Shown here: positions 25,434 to 34,573 of the stretch, piece by piece
Position numbering within the stretch: position 1 is the first letter of the stretch
Layout: the number at the start of each line of letters is the position of its first letter
Assembly: GCA_036659415.1 (NCBI GenBank)
Contig: JAVXCQ010000017.1
Location: forward strand, 1-47,286
Length of the DNA: 47,286 bases
Source of the DNA: JAVXCQ01 sp036659415
GTDB taxonomy: Bacteria; Bacillota; Negativicutes; Acidaminococcales; Acidaminococcaceae
Reading direction: 5' to 3'
The notes under the pieces: model-generated
Told to the model about the DNA's origin: nothing
What the model saw: only the letters and a program-made list of their open reading frames with translations
The model's database searches: none
Translations under genes and position numbers: made by a program

Positions 25434-26988
25434 ATTTTCTTGTCACACTAACTTCAAACATCCGACTCCAAGGCAAAGTAAATTGCCAATTGGCTAGCTG
25501 TGGTTCCGAAAAATAACCCCGGGCAAAAGCCAACATTTCTTTGGTGACAGCCTGCTCTGCCGCCAATCTTTCGTCCGGTTTTAAAGCACCATCAACCCAA
25601 TGTTTTGGCCAGATTAACTCCTGTCTGACCTTGCCCCGCACATTAGCTTCATACACCCATTCATCTAAATAGCGTACTGCCAGCAGCTCCTGTTGCTGTG
25701 CCGGTGTCAAATATGGATCCAGTAAGCCTTGTCCCAAAGCATAGCCCAAAGTATTGCCGGCTGTGTTCCACCCAGCATAGGCAGACAAAGACCACGCCAA
25801 GTTATCCGTAAAGAGTTTGTGGACTAAAGCATTATCAGAACCGTTACCGTAGGCCACGTCAGCTACGGCCACTTTTTGACCAGCTTGCACATAGTCTTTT
25901 ACTTGTTGCACAAAAGCTGCTTTCGCCGGTGTCAATTTAGTAGTATTAGTCACGTCCGTTGCCGACAAGGTTTTTCCATCTACCGGAGTGTTAACCGCCA
26001 AAATTAAGTCTGCTCTCTGCGCCTCCGGCACCGGGAACCCCCCCGCTGCCAAGATATGATTGCGCACAGTGAGCCGCACCTGGTCATCTTCATAGCTAGG
26101 AATAGTTGCTCCACCCACACCTTTAGTATAAAAACTATAAACAAAAGGTATTGTTTGTTCGATTTTATTCACCGCACGATTTAAAAGCACCAGCCCTAAT
26201 TGATCCGCCCCGGCAAAAAATCTAATTTTGCCAGCTGGCAAAGTGTCCGTTAAGCGGCTCAGACGCCTAGCCTCACGATGAGCATCAGAGCGGGGAGCCG
26301 TATCATCACGCCCCAACAGAAAATAGTCAAACGCGTGTTGCCCTACCCCTGTTAAAAGTTTTTCTGTTACTGCAAGATTTTTACCCCTACGCTCATAGAG
26401 ATCCTTTTGCACAGCCTCGGGAATGGCTTGGATTAAACTTTGCAGTTCCACCGCTTCTTTTTTAGTCAAACCACTTATTTCCTTTTGGTCTTGCAAGGCT
26501 CCCAACCGAAAAATCCGCGGACCGTATTGGGCATAATAGCTAGGCTCCACCGGAGCACTGCTAGCCCTAGGTGAACGCATTACTGTGGTATACACATACA
26601 AACGTAAAAACGGGAATTTGTTTTTAAATTCCAGTAAATTTTGCGTTCTTTGCTCTAGCACCGCAGAACTCAGGTGATGCGTTCTCGAGGGCACCAGTCC
26701 CCCATAGATAAGGCTATCACTCGACACCACAGCATCAGTAGCCAGAAGGGCATTTTCCGTTAGCCACCGATACAAGGCTTCCGGGTCGCCATTACGATTG
26801 TAAGAAGCTAGCATTGCTGCCGGTGGCACTACAATATCCCACCCAGCTAGTTGCAGTGACGTCGCTGTATAATCCAAACAGACTGGCCGATCATCAATCG
26901 GAATAAAAAGAATTTTTTCCTTGGCTTCGGCCATACTTACTAGCGCCAGACTCCAACAAACCAATAGTAAAATCATGCTTTTTTTCAT
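25432..26988 (-). CDS. Secreted DUF4127 family protein
   Basis: About 518 residues. A clean signal peptide (MKKSMILLLVCWSLALVSMAEA) precedes the conserved start of the DUF4127 family, KILFIPIDDRPVCLDY, with PPAAMLASYNRNGDPEALYRWL and SLIYGGLVPSRTHH after it. The function of DUF4127 is unknown. The start ATG has GAGGGGTG five bases upstream; the open frame extends 45 codons further up but into the upstream gene. Only four bases separate it from the diguanylate cyclase stop, and that stop overlaps the ribosome site, so the two are probably coupled. Confidence 0.85.
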   Translation of the reverse strand: MKKSMILLLVCWSLALVSMAEAKEKILFIPIDDRPVCLDYTATSLQLAGWDIVVPPAAMLASYNRNGDPEALYRWLTENALLATDAVVSSDSLIYGGLVPSRTHHLSSAVLEQRTQNLLEFKNKFPFLRLYVYTTVMRSPRASSAPVEPSYYAQYGPRIFRLGALQDQKEISGLTKKEAVELQSLIQAIPEAVQKDLYERRGKNLAVTEKLLTGVGQHAFDYFLLGRDDTAPRSDAHREARRLSRLTDTLPAGKIRFFAGADQLGLVLLNRAVNKIEQTIPFVYSFYTKGVGGATIPSYEDDQVRLTVRNHILAAGGFPVPEAQRADLILAVNTPVDGKTLSATDVTNTTKLTPAKAAFVQQVKDYVQAGQKVAVADVAYGNGSDNALVHKLFTDNLAWSLSAYAGWNTAGNTLGYALGQGLLDPYLTPAQQQELLAVRYLDEWVYEANVRGKVRQELIWPKHWVDGALKPDERLAAEQAVTKEMLAFARGYFSEPQLANWQFTLPWSRMFEVSVTRK

Positions 26989-26992
26989 GTTT

Positions 26993-28864
26993 TCACCCCT
27001 CATTAATTTGTTCACCGAAGCAAACACTTCTTTTTTTACCTTGTGCTTTCGCTTTATACAAAGCCGTATCAGCGTTCTTAAATAATTCCGCAAAATTACT
27101 GCCTCCGGTTTTATAAAAAGCAATCCCTATACTACAAGACAATTCCAATACGCCAGTACCCACAGCAATCTCTTTAGTTCTGCTTAAGAAAGTAGTTACT
27201 TGTTCCTCAACCTCCGCCTCACTAGCAATGTTTTTGGCCAAGACCGCAAATTCATCGCCGCCTAACCGTCCCACCAAACAGTCCTTAGCAAAGACCTGCA
27301 CCATGAGTTTTGCTACTTCCCGTAGCACCCGGTCGCCCTCTTGGTGGCCTGCGGTATCATTAACTTGTTTAAAATCATCAACGTCCACGATAATAAAAGC
27401 GTGTTTTCCCTCCGGAGCCTTTTCGGTCAGATAGCTATTAATTGCTTCCTTAAAGGAATTATTATTGTAAAGATTGGTCAAAGAGTCCCGTTCTGCCCTA
27501 GATTTTAATTGTAACAAATTAAATTTTTCGTCGTTAATATTGGTGATTTTACCCAAAATCTTATACGGACTGCCATCAGCTTTGCGCAAAGTTAAAAATT
27601 CTACGCGACACCATTGATAATTGTCCTGGTCATCAGCAATCCGGTATTCTGCACTAGAACGGGGCAAACCTTGGTTCATTTCTTGCCCTAATTTTATGAA
27701 AATATCCTGATCCTCAGGGTGCACGCTACTAGTCGCCGCCAAATGGTCTGTTAACTGCCACACCCCCGGTGCCCGATGGAATTCTTTATAAAAGTTATCA
27801 TTATAAGTAAACTTATTACTGGCAAAATCGCCTTCAAAAAGCACACTATCAGACAGACTTTCTACCAAGCGATAACGTTCTTCACTTTCTCGTAATAACT
27901 CCTGCTCCAGTTCTTTTTGCTCTAACCTTTTACGCTCATTCCACAAAATATACATAATGAGCAATAACCCGGTAATAATTATTTCCACAATTAGCACAAT
28001 AACATTGCGGCGATAAAAATTTGCCGCTTCCGCAACTGTAGTTTCAGACACCACGTTAAACAAATACCAGTCATTAATCCCCAAAGGAAAATAGGAAACA
28101 TACCTATTCGTGGCACCAAATCTAATCATCAGCGAGTCCGCCCGGCCATTTTCTAGGTCCTCGGTCATCGTTTGAATATTATCCTTGCCAAAAAATTGTC
28201 CCTTGCTATATAGCTCTAGCAAATTATTTGTTCCTTGCTCAAAATCTTCATACTCACTACGTGTAATGAAATTGCCATATTTATCACAAATATAGGCAAA
28301 GGTTTTGCCGTTATAAGTAGGAGTCACCAAGGCCTGTTGGAAGGCATCCAGCGCATAACTGCCAAAAAGCGACCCAATAATTTCCCCTTTTTCCACTAGT
28401 GGTACCGATAAAATAATCCGCTCCACTTGCAATTGTTTCCCCATAACTTTTTGAATAGCATCTTCACCCTGCATATTTTTTTGGAAGTAGGCCCGGTCAC
28501 CTATATACACTTCTTGTCCTGTCGTAGTTAAAGCCATGCCGTTCCGATCAGCGATCCCCGCCATATACATATCCCCGGCCGTCAAAAAAGAGCGAAGAAT
28601 CAGTAGCGTTTCGTCATCGCTACCATCCATCCCCTTGACCTGAACATAATAAGCACCAATACCTTTCAAAGTAACAAACCTGTCGTCCAGTCCTCTTTGA
28701 ATCATCTTTACCCGCTGCACACTATCATCGTCTAACGTTTTATTAGCTCGGGTTTCCAGCTCTAACACTATATTATATTGATAGTGATAGACTGACCCTA
28801 GAGTTAAAATTAAAATAATAAAAGGAACTATTACGTTACGATGCAACAAATTGCGCATCTTCAC
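26993..28864 (-). CDS. Membrane diguanylate cyclase (dCache-PAS-GGDEF)
   Basis: About 624 residues. Two membrane helices (about 11-28 and 287-307) flank an extracytoplasmic dCache-type sensor domain. A PAS domain (about 335-450, SVLFEGDFASNKFTYND...) leads to a GGDEF domain with an intact GGDEF (535-539) and DxLTxLYN start, so it should make cyclic di-GMP. The RxxD product-inhibition site expected nine residues before GGDEF is absent (AKDCLVGRL). I prefer the GTG eight bases after AGGAG; an ATG two codons later or one ten codons earlier are alternatives. Transcribed with the DUF4127 gene. Confidence 0.9.
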   Translation of the reverse strand: MKMRNLLHRNVIVPFIILILTLGSVYHYQYNIVLELETRANKTLDDDSVQRVKMIQRGLDDRFVTLKGIGAYYVQVKGMDGSDDETLLILRSFLTAGDMYMAGIADRNGMALTTTGQEVYIGDRAYFQKNMQGEDAIQKVMGKQLQVERIILSVPLVEKGEIIGSLFGSYALDAFQQALVTPTYNGKTFAYICDKYGNFITRSEYEDFEQGTNNLLELYSKGQFFGKDNIQTMTEDLENGRADSLMIRFGATNRYVSYFPLGINDWYLFNVVSETTVAEAANFYRRNVIVLIVEIIITGLLLIMYILWNERKRLEQKELEQELLRESEERYRLVESLSDSVLFEGDFASNKFTYNDNFYKEFHRAPGVWQLTDHLAATSSVHPEDQDIFIKLGQEMNQGLPRSSAEYRIADDQDNYQWCRVEFLTLRKADGSPYKILGKITNINDEKFNLLQLKSRAERDSLTNLYNNNSFKEAINSYLTEKAPEGKHAFIIVDVDDFKQVNDTAGHQEGDRVLREVAKLMVQVFAKDCLVGRLGGDEFAVLAKNIASEAEVEEQVTTFLSRTKEIAVGTGVLELSCSIGIAFYKTGGSNFAELFKNADTALYKAKAQGKKRSVCFGEQINEG

Positions 28865-28909
28865 AACCAGCACTCCTTCCTGCTCTTTATCCATTCAATA
28901 AGTGCTTTT

Positions 28910-28918
28910 ATTATACCA
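28910..28918 (-). promoter_or_regulatory. Extended -10 promoter of the diguanylate cyclase unit
   Basis: Minus strand TGGTATAAT about 45 bases before the GTG start; the -35 region is only T-rich. Confidence 0.5.
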
Positions 28919-28965
28919 TAGCTACAAAAAAAATCCTTACTTATCCATACATTCCTAATTTTACT

Positions 28966-29018
28966 CATAAAAATACCCTATGGTTAGACTTTTTACTCGT
29001 CCTGACCATAGGGTATTT
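28966..29018 (-). terminator. Terminator of the amino-acid ABC operon
   Basis: A 14-base perfect stem AAATACCCTATGGT/ACCATAGGGTATTT with a 20-base loop, just after the ATPase gene stop; the T-run is partly inside the stem. Confidence 0.8.
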
Positions 29019-29029
29019 GGTACCGGGGT

Positions 29030-29785
29030 TTACCTTTGTCCGTTAAAGCGCATTAAAAATTCTTTGGTACGTTGGTTACTAGGATTACTAAAGATGACTT
29101 CCGGAGCTGCCGCTTCTACAACTACCCCTTGGTCGATAAAGACTACTTTGCTAGCCACTTCCAGCGCAAACGCCATTTCATGCGTAACTATAACCATAGT
29201 TAAACCGGCTTGTGCCAGTTCCCGCATAATCGCTAGCACTTCCCCCACCATTTCCGAATCCAGGGCCGAGGTCGGCTCGTCCATCAACAATACTTCCGGT
29301 TCTAGTGCCATCGCCCGAGCAATAGCCACCCGCTGCTTTTGACCGCCGGATAATTGATGAGGTTTTGCATTAACATAACTAGCCATACCAACATAATTCA
29401 GGTACTTGAAGGCGGTTTCCCGAGCAGCCTCCATATCTTTTTTCAAAACTTTAACTTGACCGACCACGCAATTTTCCAAAACTGTCATGTTATTAAACAA
29501 ATTAAAAGACTGGAAAACCATACCCACCTTGGTGCGATACAACGCCAAATCTTCATATTTAGTTAAAACATCTTCGCCCTGATAGCAAATTTGACCGCTA
29601 GTCGGTACTTCCAGATAATTAATACAGCGAATCATAGTAGATTTACCGGAGCCAGATTGACCGATAATACAAATAACATCGCCTTTATTGACTTGGAGTT
29701 CGATCCCTTTGAGGATTTCCCTCTCTCCAAAACTTTTGTGTAAGTCTTTAATTTCTAAGATAGGCGTTTGCTGCTCATTCGTCAT
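29030..29785 (-). CDS. Polar amino-acid ABC transporter ATPase (GlnQ type)
   Basis: A 251-residue energising subunit. Walker A GQSGSGKST (42-50), Q-loop VFQSFNLFNNMTVLENC, signature LSGGQKQRVAIARAMA and Walker B VLLMDEPTSALDSEM match the GlnQ/HisP/ArtP family. It is the third gene after the binding protein and permease, three bases from the permease stop. The exact amino acid is unknown. Confidence 0.93.
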   Translation of the reverse strand: MTNEQQTPILEIKDLHKSFGEREILKGIELQVNKGDVICIIGQSGSGKSTMIRCINYLEVPTSGQICYQGEDVLTKYEDLALYRTKVGMVFQSFNLFNNMTVLENCVVGQVKVLKKDMEAARETAFKYLNYVGMASYVNAKPHQLSGGQKQRVAIARAMALEPEVLLMDEPTSALDSEMVGEVLAIMRELAQAGLTMVIVTHEMAFALEVASKVVFIDQGVVVEAAAPEVIFSNPSNQRTKEFLMRFNGQR

Positions 29786-29788
29786 AGC

Positions 29789-30589
29789 TTACACCCCTTT
29801 CTTAGGCAAGGAGCCATGTTGAAAATGTCCACAGGGATCATGCATTGGATCATAGTTAACTAACTGGTAATCACGCGGACCGTCCATTTTACTTTCGACC
29901 CAACGCAAAATTCTGGAAGCAGTAAAAGTCATAATAAAATAAATAACGCAGGTGATAAAAAATACTTCAAAGTATTTATAATAAACACCGGCTGCTGATT
30001 TGGAAGAAAAATACAATTCAGTAACAGAAATAACATTTAAAACAGAAGTATCTTTAATATTAATAATCAAATTATTACCAATTTGCGGCATGATATTACG
30101 AAGCGCCTGTGGCAAAATAACAGCACGCATCGTTTGCAAATGATTCATACCGATGGCAGTTGCCGCTTCAGTCTGACCTGGATCTACGGAAGCAATGCCA
30201 CCACGTACGGTTTCTGCCATATAGGCACCAGTATTAATTGATACTACCAGAAACCCAGCAAACATAGCAGACATATCAATATTAAACATACTCATCGAAC
30301 CATAATATACTACCATGGCTTGAACAATCATTGGTGTACCACGAAAAATTTCCACATAGGCTTCCAACAACCATTTAATTATTTTATTTAATACCTTTTT
30401 CAGTGCCCCGGCATTAGGGTCAACATTAATTGTTTGAATAATTCCCACACAAAGCCCGATTAAGCAACCGATGAGAGTACCTACTGTTGCTAAAAACAGG
30501 GTTACCATTGCTCCCTTGAGAAAAAGGGTGCCATATTGTTGTAAAAGAAAATAAACCCATTCAAAAAATGTTATCGGCATCGTGTTCAT
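29789..30589 (-). CDS. Polar amino-acid ABC transporter permease (HisM/GlnP type)
   Basis: About 266 residues with several membrane helices. VEIFRGTPMIVQAMVVYY and EAATAIGMNHLQTMRAVILPQALRN (EAA loop) are diagnostic of the polar amino-acid permease family. The start ATG has AAGGTGGG six bases upstream; an upstream in-frame TTG is rejected. A hairpin terminator separates it from the binding-protein gene, so it should be expressed at a lower level by read-through. Confidence 0.92.
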   Translation of the reverse strand: MNTMPITFFEWVYFLLQQYGTLFLKGAMVTLFLATVGTLIGCLIGLCVGIIQTINVDPNAGALKKVLNKIIKWLLEAYVEIFRGTPMIVQAMVVYYGSMSMFNIDMSAMFAGFLVVSINTGAYMAETVRGGIASVDPGQTEAATAIGMNHLQTMRAVILPQALRNIMPQIGNNLIINIKDTSVLNVISVTELYFSSKSAAGVYYKYFEVFFITCVIYFIMTFTASRILRWVESKMDGPRDYQLVNYDPMHDPCGHFQHGSLPKKGV

Positions 30590-30623
30590 ATTGTTCCCAC
30601 CTTGTCTTTTTAGCCACAAGCCA

Positions 30624-30649
30624 AAACGGGACGGCTAAACTGCCGTCCC
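30624..30649 (-). terminator. Intercistronic attenuator/terminator after the binding-protein gene
   Basis: GGGACGGC, loop AGTTTA, GCCGTCCC, then GTTTT on the minus strand. It lies inside the operon, between the binding-protein and permease genes; partial read-through would yield excess binding protein, as in many ABC importers. Confidence 0.75.
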
Positions 30650-30664
30650 ATTTTTAAGTCTTGT

Positions 30665-31507
30665 TTATTTTGCTAAAGGTTGTTTTTGAATAGCTTCTTC
30701 CATAATCTTTTTGAAATCAGCTTCTGTCATTTTAGTTAATTTAGCATTCATTGCTTTCACTAACTCTGTATTACCCTTTTTAACCGCGATCCCAATTTCT
30801 ACATCTTCGCGGGAAGTTTTGAAACCTTTACCTTCAGCAAAGCTGACCATAGCTAACTCTTGATTACCAAAACTAGCAGCCATAGCTGTAGGGATATCAG
30901 TAACAATTAAGTTGCATTTGCCAGAAGTCAAAGCTACAATCATGCCCGGTACATTTTCAATACCTGGTAATTTAGTAACATCGGCGATTTGGTCAATTTG
31001 GTCATACCAAATGGTGTTAAGTTGAGAAGTAGCCGTTGCACCTTTAAAGTCAGCAATGCTGGTAGCTTTGGCCAGCGGAGAATCTTTGCGCACCAAACCT
31101 ACAACCGTAGCATAGTAATAAGGAGCAGTAAAATCAACACTTTCCTTACGTTTGCTGGTAATACTCATGCCGGCAATAGCGGCATCAATTTTACCGGAAG
31201 CAACAGCCGGAGCCAAGCCATCCCATTCAATCTTATAGATTTCTAGCTCTGCGCCTACTGCTTCAGCCATTTTCTTAGCAATCATTACGTCATAACCATA
31301 AGCATATTCAGAACTACCGGCAATTTTAACTGCGCCGTTATCCCCATTGATTTGTGTCCAGTTATAAGGAGCATAACCGCACTCCATACCGACTTTAAGT
31401 ACCTTCTTGGCGTCTTTTTTATCGCCGCCGCAACCGCTCATCACAACTGCTCCTGCTAGCATAACTACGCACAACATTGCGCTCATTAATTTTCTTGAAA
31501 AATTCAT
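30665..31507 (-). CDS. Amino-acid ABC transporter substrate-binding lipoprotein
   Basis: A 280-residue binding protein of the SBP_bac_3 family. Signal peptide with lipobox VMSGC (Cys 26). LKVGMECGYAPYNW, then YAYGYDVMIAKKMAEAVGAELEIYKIEWDGLAPAVASGKIDAAIAGMSIT is the classic ligand-binding region of polar amino-acid receptors. Delivers substrate to the permease-ATPase encoded downstream. It has its own strong promoter. The ribosome site (AGGGAAAGG, rather far from the ATG) is modest. Confidence 0.92.
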   Translation of the reverse strand: MNFSRKLMSAMLCVVMLAGAVVMSGCGGDKKDAKKVLKVGMECGYAPYNWTQINGDNGAVKIAGSSEYAYGYDVMIAKKMAEAVGAELEIYKIEWDGLAPAVASGKIDAAIAGMSITSKRKESVDFTAPYYYATVVGLVRKDSPLAKATSIADFKGATATSQLNTIWYDQIDQIADVTKLPGIENVPGMIVALTSGKCNLIVTDIPTAMAASFGNQELAMVSFAEGKGFKTSREDVEIGIAVKKGNTELVKAMNAKLTKMTEADFKKIMEEAIQKQPLAK

Positions 31508-31539
31508 TTTTACACAGCCTTTCCCTTTATAATGCTTTT

Positions 31540-31569
31540 ATTGTACTCTTTGTAAACAAGTGCTGTCAA
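31540..31569 (-). promoter_or_regulatory. Vegetative promoter of the amino-acid ABC operon
   Basis: Minus strand TTGACA, 18-base spacer, TACAAT, about 30 bases before the binding-protein start. Confidence 0.8.
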
Positions 31570-31613
31570 TAAGCTAATAATGTATACAAGCTTAGCTTAT
31601 ACCCCTCCAGTAC

Positions 31614-33128
31614 TTATTTAGGGAAATTATTCATACTATTATCTTTAAGCACTACATCATGTGCTCCGCCTTCAACTAGGCTCGTAGCAGAAACCAACGT
31701 TAATTTGGCCTTAACCTGCAATTCCGGAATATTAAGCGCTCCACAATTACACATGGTTGAACGAACCTTACTTAAAGAAAGATTAACATTATCTTTTAAA
31801 CTACCGGCATAAGGAACATAGGAGTCCACGCCTTCTTCAAAGGACAATTTGGAAGCACCGCCCATATCATAGCGTTGCCAATTGCGGGCACGGTTAGAAC
31901 CCTCTCCCCAATATTCTTTCATATAACTGCCGTTAATGTTGACTTTATTAGTAGGGGACTCATCAAAACGAGCGAAATAACGGCCCAACATCATGAAGTC
32001 AGCACCCATTGCTAAAGCTAAAGTCATGTGATAATCATAGACGATACCGCCATCAGAGCAAATAGGGATATAAATGCCGGTTTTGGCAAAATATTCATCA
32101 CGAGCTTTAGCTACTTCAATAATAGCTGTAGCTTGTCCGCGGCCAATACCCTTTTGTTCTCTGGTAATGCAAATTGAACCGCCGCCAATACCGACTTTGA
32201 CAAAATCTGCACCTGCTTCTGCTAAATACAAGAAACCCTCACGATCGACTACGTTACCAGCGCCAACTTTAACGCTGTCGCCATATTTTTCCCGAACCCA
32301 ATCCAGTGTCAGTTTTTGCCATTCGGAATAACCCTCGGAGGAATCAATACACAAAACGTCCGCACCGGCTTCCACTAATGCAGGTACCCGTTCAGCATAA
32401 TCACGCGTATTAATGCCAGCACCTACAATGTGTCGTTTTTTGGTATCCAATAATTCTAGTGGATATTCTTTGTGGGAAGCGTAGTCTTTACGGAAAACCA
32501 TATAGAGTAATTTGCCTTCCGCATCAATAACAGGTAAAGTATTCAACTTGTTGTCCCAAATAATATCGTTAGCTTCTTTAAGACTAGTGTTATGATTGCC
32601 TACAATCATCTCGCCAATCGGAGTCATAAATTCAGCAACCTTGGTGTCTAGGCTCATGCGGCTAACACGGAAATCACGGCTAGTCACGATGCCCTCCAGT
32701 TTGCCATTGACAGTCCCGTCAGAAGTAACAGCTACTGTAGAATGCCCGGTTCTTTCTTTCAAGGCTAAAATATCAGCCAAAGTGCTATCTGGTTTAATGT
32801 TAGAGTCACTGGTTACAAAACCAGCCCGATAACTTTTGACATGAGCGACCATAGCCGCTTCACTTTCGATGGATTGTGAGCCGAAAATAAAAGCAACACC
32901 ACCCTCTTTGGACAGTGCAATTGCCATTTTATCGTCTGAAACCGATTGCATTATGGCAGAAACCATAGGGATATTCATTGTTATTGCCGCTTCTTCGCCC
33001 TTTTTGAATTTGACAAGCGGAGTTTGCAAGCTAACGTTGGTAGGTACACAGGCAGTTGCTGAATACCCCGGAACTAAAAGATATTCACTAAATGTATGTG
33101 CCGGTTCGTCATAAATAAAAGCCATCAT
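31614..33128 (-). CDS. guaB: IMP dehydrogenase
   Basis: Oxidises IMP to XMP with NAD, the committed step to GMP. The active-site loop GIGGGSICITREQKGIGRG carries the nucleophilic Cys320, and CSDGGI and the flap WGEGSNRARNWQRYD follow. Between about 95 and 225 lies the paired CBS regulatory insert. The protein (504 residues) closely matches the roughly 500-residue clostridial form, with the start MAFIYDEPAHTFSEYLLVPG. Of two adjacent ATG codons I use the first, six bases after AAGGA. The frame stays open 48 codons upstream without a site. It follows the pur operon but has its own promoter. Confidence 0.95.
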   Translation of the reverse strand: MMAFIYDEPAHTFSEYLLVPGYSATACVPTNVSLQTPLVKFKKGEEAAITMNIPMVSAIMQSVSDDKMAIALSKEGGVAFIFGSQSIESEAAMVAHVKSYRAGFVTSDSNIKPDSTLADILALKERTGHSTVAVTSDGTVNGKLEGIVTSRDFRVSRMSLDTKVAEFMTPIGEMIVGNHNTSLKEANDIIWDNKLNTLPVIDAEGKLLYMVFRKDYASHKEYPLELLDTKKRHIVGAGINTRDYAERVPALVEAGADVLCIDSSEGYSEWQKLTLDWVREKYGDSVKVGAGNVVDREGFLYLAEAGADFVKVGIGGGSICITREQKGIGRGQATAIIEVAKARDEYFAKTGIYIPICSDGGIVYDYHMTLALAMGADFMMLGRYFARFDESPTNKVNINGSYMKEYWGEGSNRARNWQRYDMGGASKLSFEEGVDSYVPYAGSLKDNVNLSLSKVRSTMCNCGALNIPELQVKAKLTLVSATSLVEGGAHDVVLKDNSMNNFPK

Positions 33129-33160
33129 CAACCATCCTTTTCCTAAAAAATATTTTATAT

Positions 33161-33189
33161 ATTTTACCACCAAACCACAACAATGGCAA
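33161..33189 (-). promoter_or_regulatory. Vegetative promoter of guaB
   Basis: Minus strand TTGCCA, 17-base spacer, TAAAAT, located between the pur operon terminator and guaB. Confidence 0.7.
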
Positions 33190-33229
33190 ACTATTTTATC
33201 GCAGTCGTTTGAAATAATTAAAAATAGTA

Positions 33230-33276
33230 CAAAATGTGCCCCATTGTCAAAAGTACTTGTACAATGGGACACATTT
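33230..33276 (-). terminator. Terminator of the pur operon
   Basis: A 16-base stem with one mismatch, AAATGTGTCCCATTGT/ACAATGGGGCACATTT, ten bases after the purD stop, followed by TTTTGT. Confidence 0.85.
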
Positions 33277-33285
33277 AATAATTAG

Positions 33286-34554
33286 CTATTGCAAGGCACG
33301 CCACGCAATATCGTGCCGATAATGAACGCCGTCAAAATTAATTTTGGCTACAGCAGCGTAGGCTTGTTTTTGCGCACTGCGAATATCACTACCCACAGCG
33401 GTCACACCCAATACTCTGCCCCCCGCTGTCAGAATGTGGCCATCGACCGCTTGCGTACCGGCATGGAACACCACTGTCCCCTTGGTGTTATTAGCTTCTG
33501 CCAAACCACTAATAACCAGCCCTTGCGGATAACTGGCCGGATAGCCTGCGGACGCCAGCACGACACACACCGCTGCCCCGTCCAACCATTTAACTTCCAC
33601 CTCGTGCAATCTACCTTGAGCACAAGCTAAAAGCACTGTTGCTAAATCACCGTCCAGCAAAGGTAGCACGACCTGCGTTTCTGGGTCACCAAAACGAGCA
33701 TTAAATTCTACCACCTTAATGTCCCCGTTTTTAATCATAAGGCCAGCATACAGACAACCTTGATAGGTACGCCCCTCTGCTTTCATGGCCGCAATCGTTG
33801 GTTTTAAAACCAAATCTACACATTTTTGTTTTAGTGCAGCCGTCATAATCGGAGCTGGGGCATAAGCGCCCATACCGCCGGTATTAGGGCCTGCATCGCC
33901 GTCTAAGGCACGTTTATGGTCTTGAGCCGCCACCATGGGAATAATCGTTTCCCCATCAGTGAAAGCCAAAAGCGAGGCTTCTTCACCTTCCATAAACTCT
34001 TCTAGTACCACTCGTGCTCCCGCACCACCAAATTTAAGGTCCCCCATCATATCGTCAATCGCAGCCAGGGCTTCCGCCTCTGTCATAGCGACTACCACAC
34101 CTTTACCGGCAGCCAGACCATCAGCCTTCACCACAATGGGTGCACCTTTGGCTTGAACGTAAGCTTTAGCCGTGGCGATATCCTCACAAACTTGGAAAAA
34201 AGCCGTAGGAATGCCATATTTTGCCATTAACTGTTTAGAAAAAGCTTTGGAACCCTCTAGCTCCGCCGCCGCTGCCGTTGGCCCAAAAATCGTCAAGCCA
34301 CGTTTAGTGAACACATCGACAATTCCTGCCACTAACGTCGCCTCCGGACCTACCACGGTTAAATCAATGCGATTGGTAGCCGCAAAATCTGCAACTTTAT
34401 CCAAGTCATTAAGTGGCAGTGCTATACACTCAGCTATTTCTTGCATCCCCGGGTTGCCAGGTGCCGCATAAATTTTTTCCACTTGTGCACTTTGAGCAAG
34501 TTTCCATACGAGAGCGTGCTCTCTGCCGCCACCGCCAATTACTAAAATACGCAT
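33286..34554 (-). CDS. purD: Phosphoribosylamine-glycine ligase (GARS)
   Basis: Second step of purine synthesis: joins glycine to phosphoribosylamine with ATP. MRILVIGGGGREHALVWKL opens the N domain; KADGLAAGKGVVVA is the ATP-grasp loop, and GGMGAYAPAP and FNARFGDPETQ are the PurD signatures. The 422-residue length is typical. It is the last gene of the purE-F-M-N-H-D operon, 19 bases after purH. Confidence 0.96.
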   Translation of the reverse strand: MRILVIGGGGREHALVWKLAQSAQVEKIYAAPGNPGMQEIAECIALPLNDLDKVADFAATNRIDLTVVGPEATLVAGIVDVFTKRGLTIFGPTAAAAELEGSKAFSKQLMAKYGIPTAFFQVCEDIATAKAYVQAKGAPIVVKADGLAAGKGVVVAMTEAEALAAIDDMMGDLKFGGAGARVVLEEFMEGEEASLLAFTDGETIIPMVAAQDHKRALDGDAGPNTGGMGAYAPAPIMTAALKQKCVDLVLKPTIAAMKAEGRTYQGCLYAGLMIKNGDIKVVEFNARFGDPETQVVLPLLDGDLATVLLACAQGRLHEVEVKWLDGAAVCVVLASAGYPASYPQGLVISGLAEANNTKGTVVFHAGTQAVDGHILTAGGRVLGVTAVGSDIRSAQKQAYAAVAKINFDGVHYRHDIAWRALQ

Positions 34555-34573
34555 TACTGTTCCCCCAAGTAAT

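Noticed and set aside
34555..34573. Frameshifted remainder of purH (transformylase half)
   Set aside because: Only 19 bases separate purH from purD, so no remnant can exist here.
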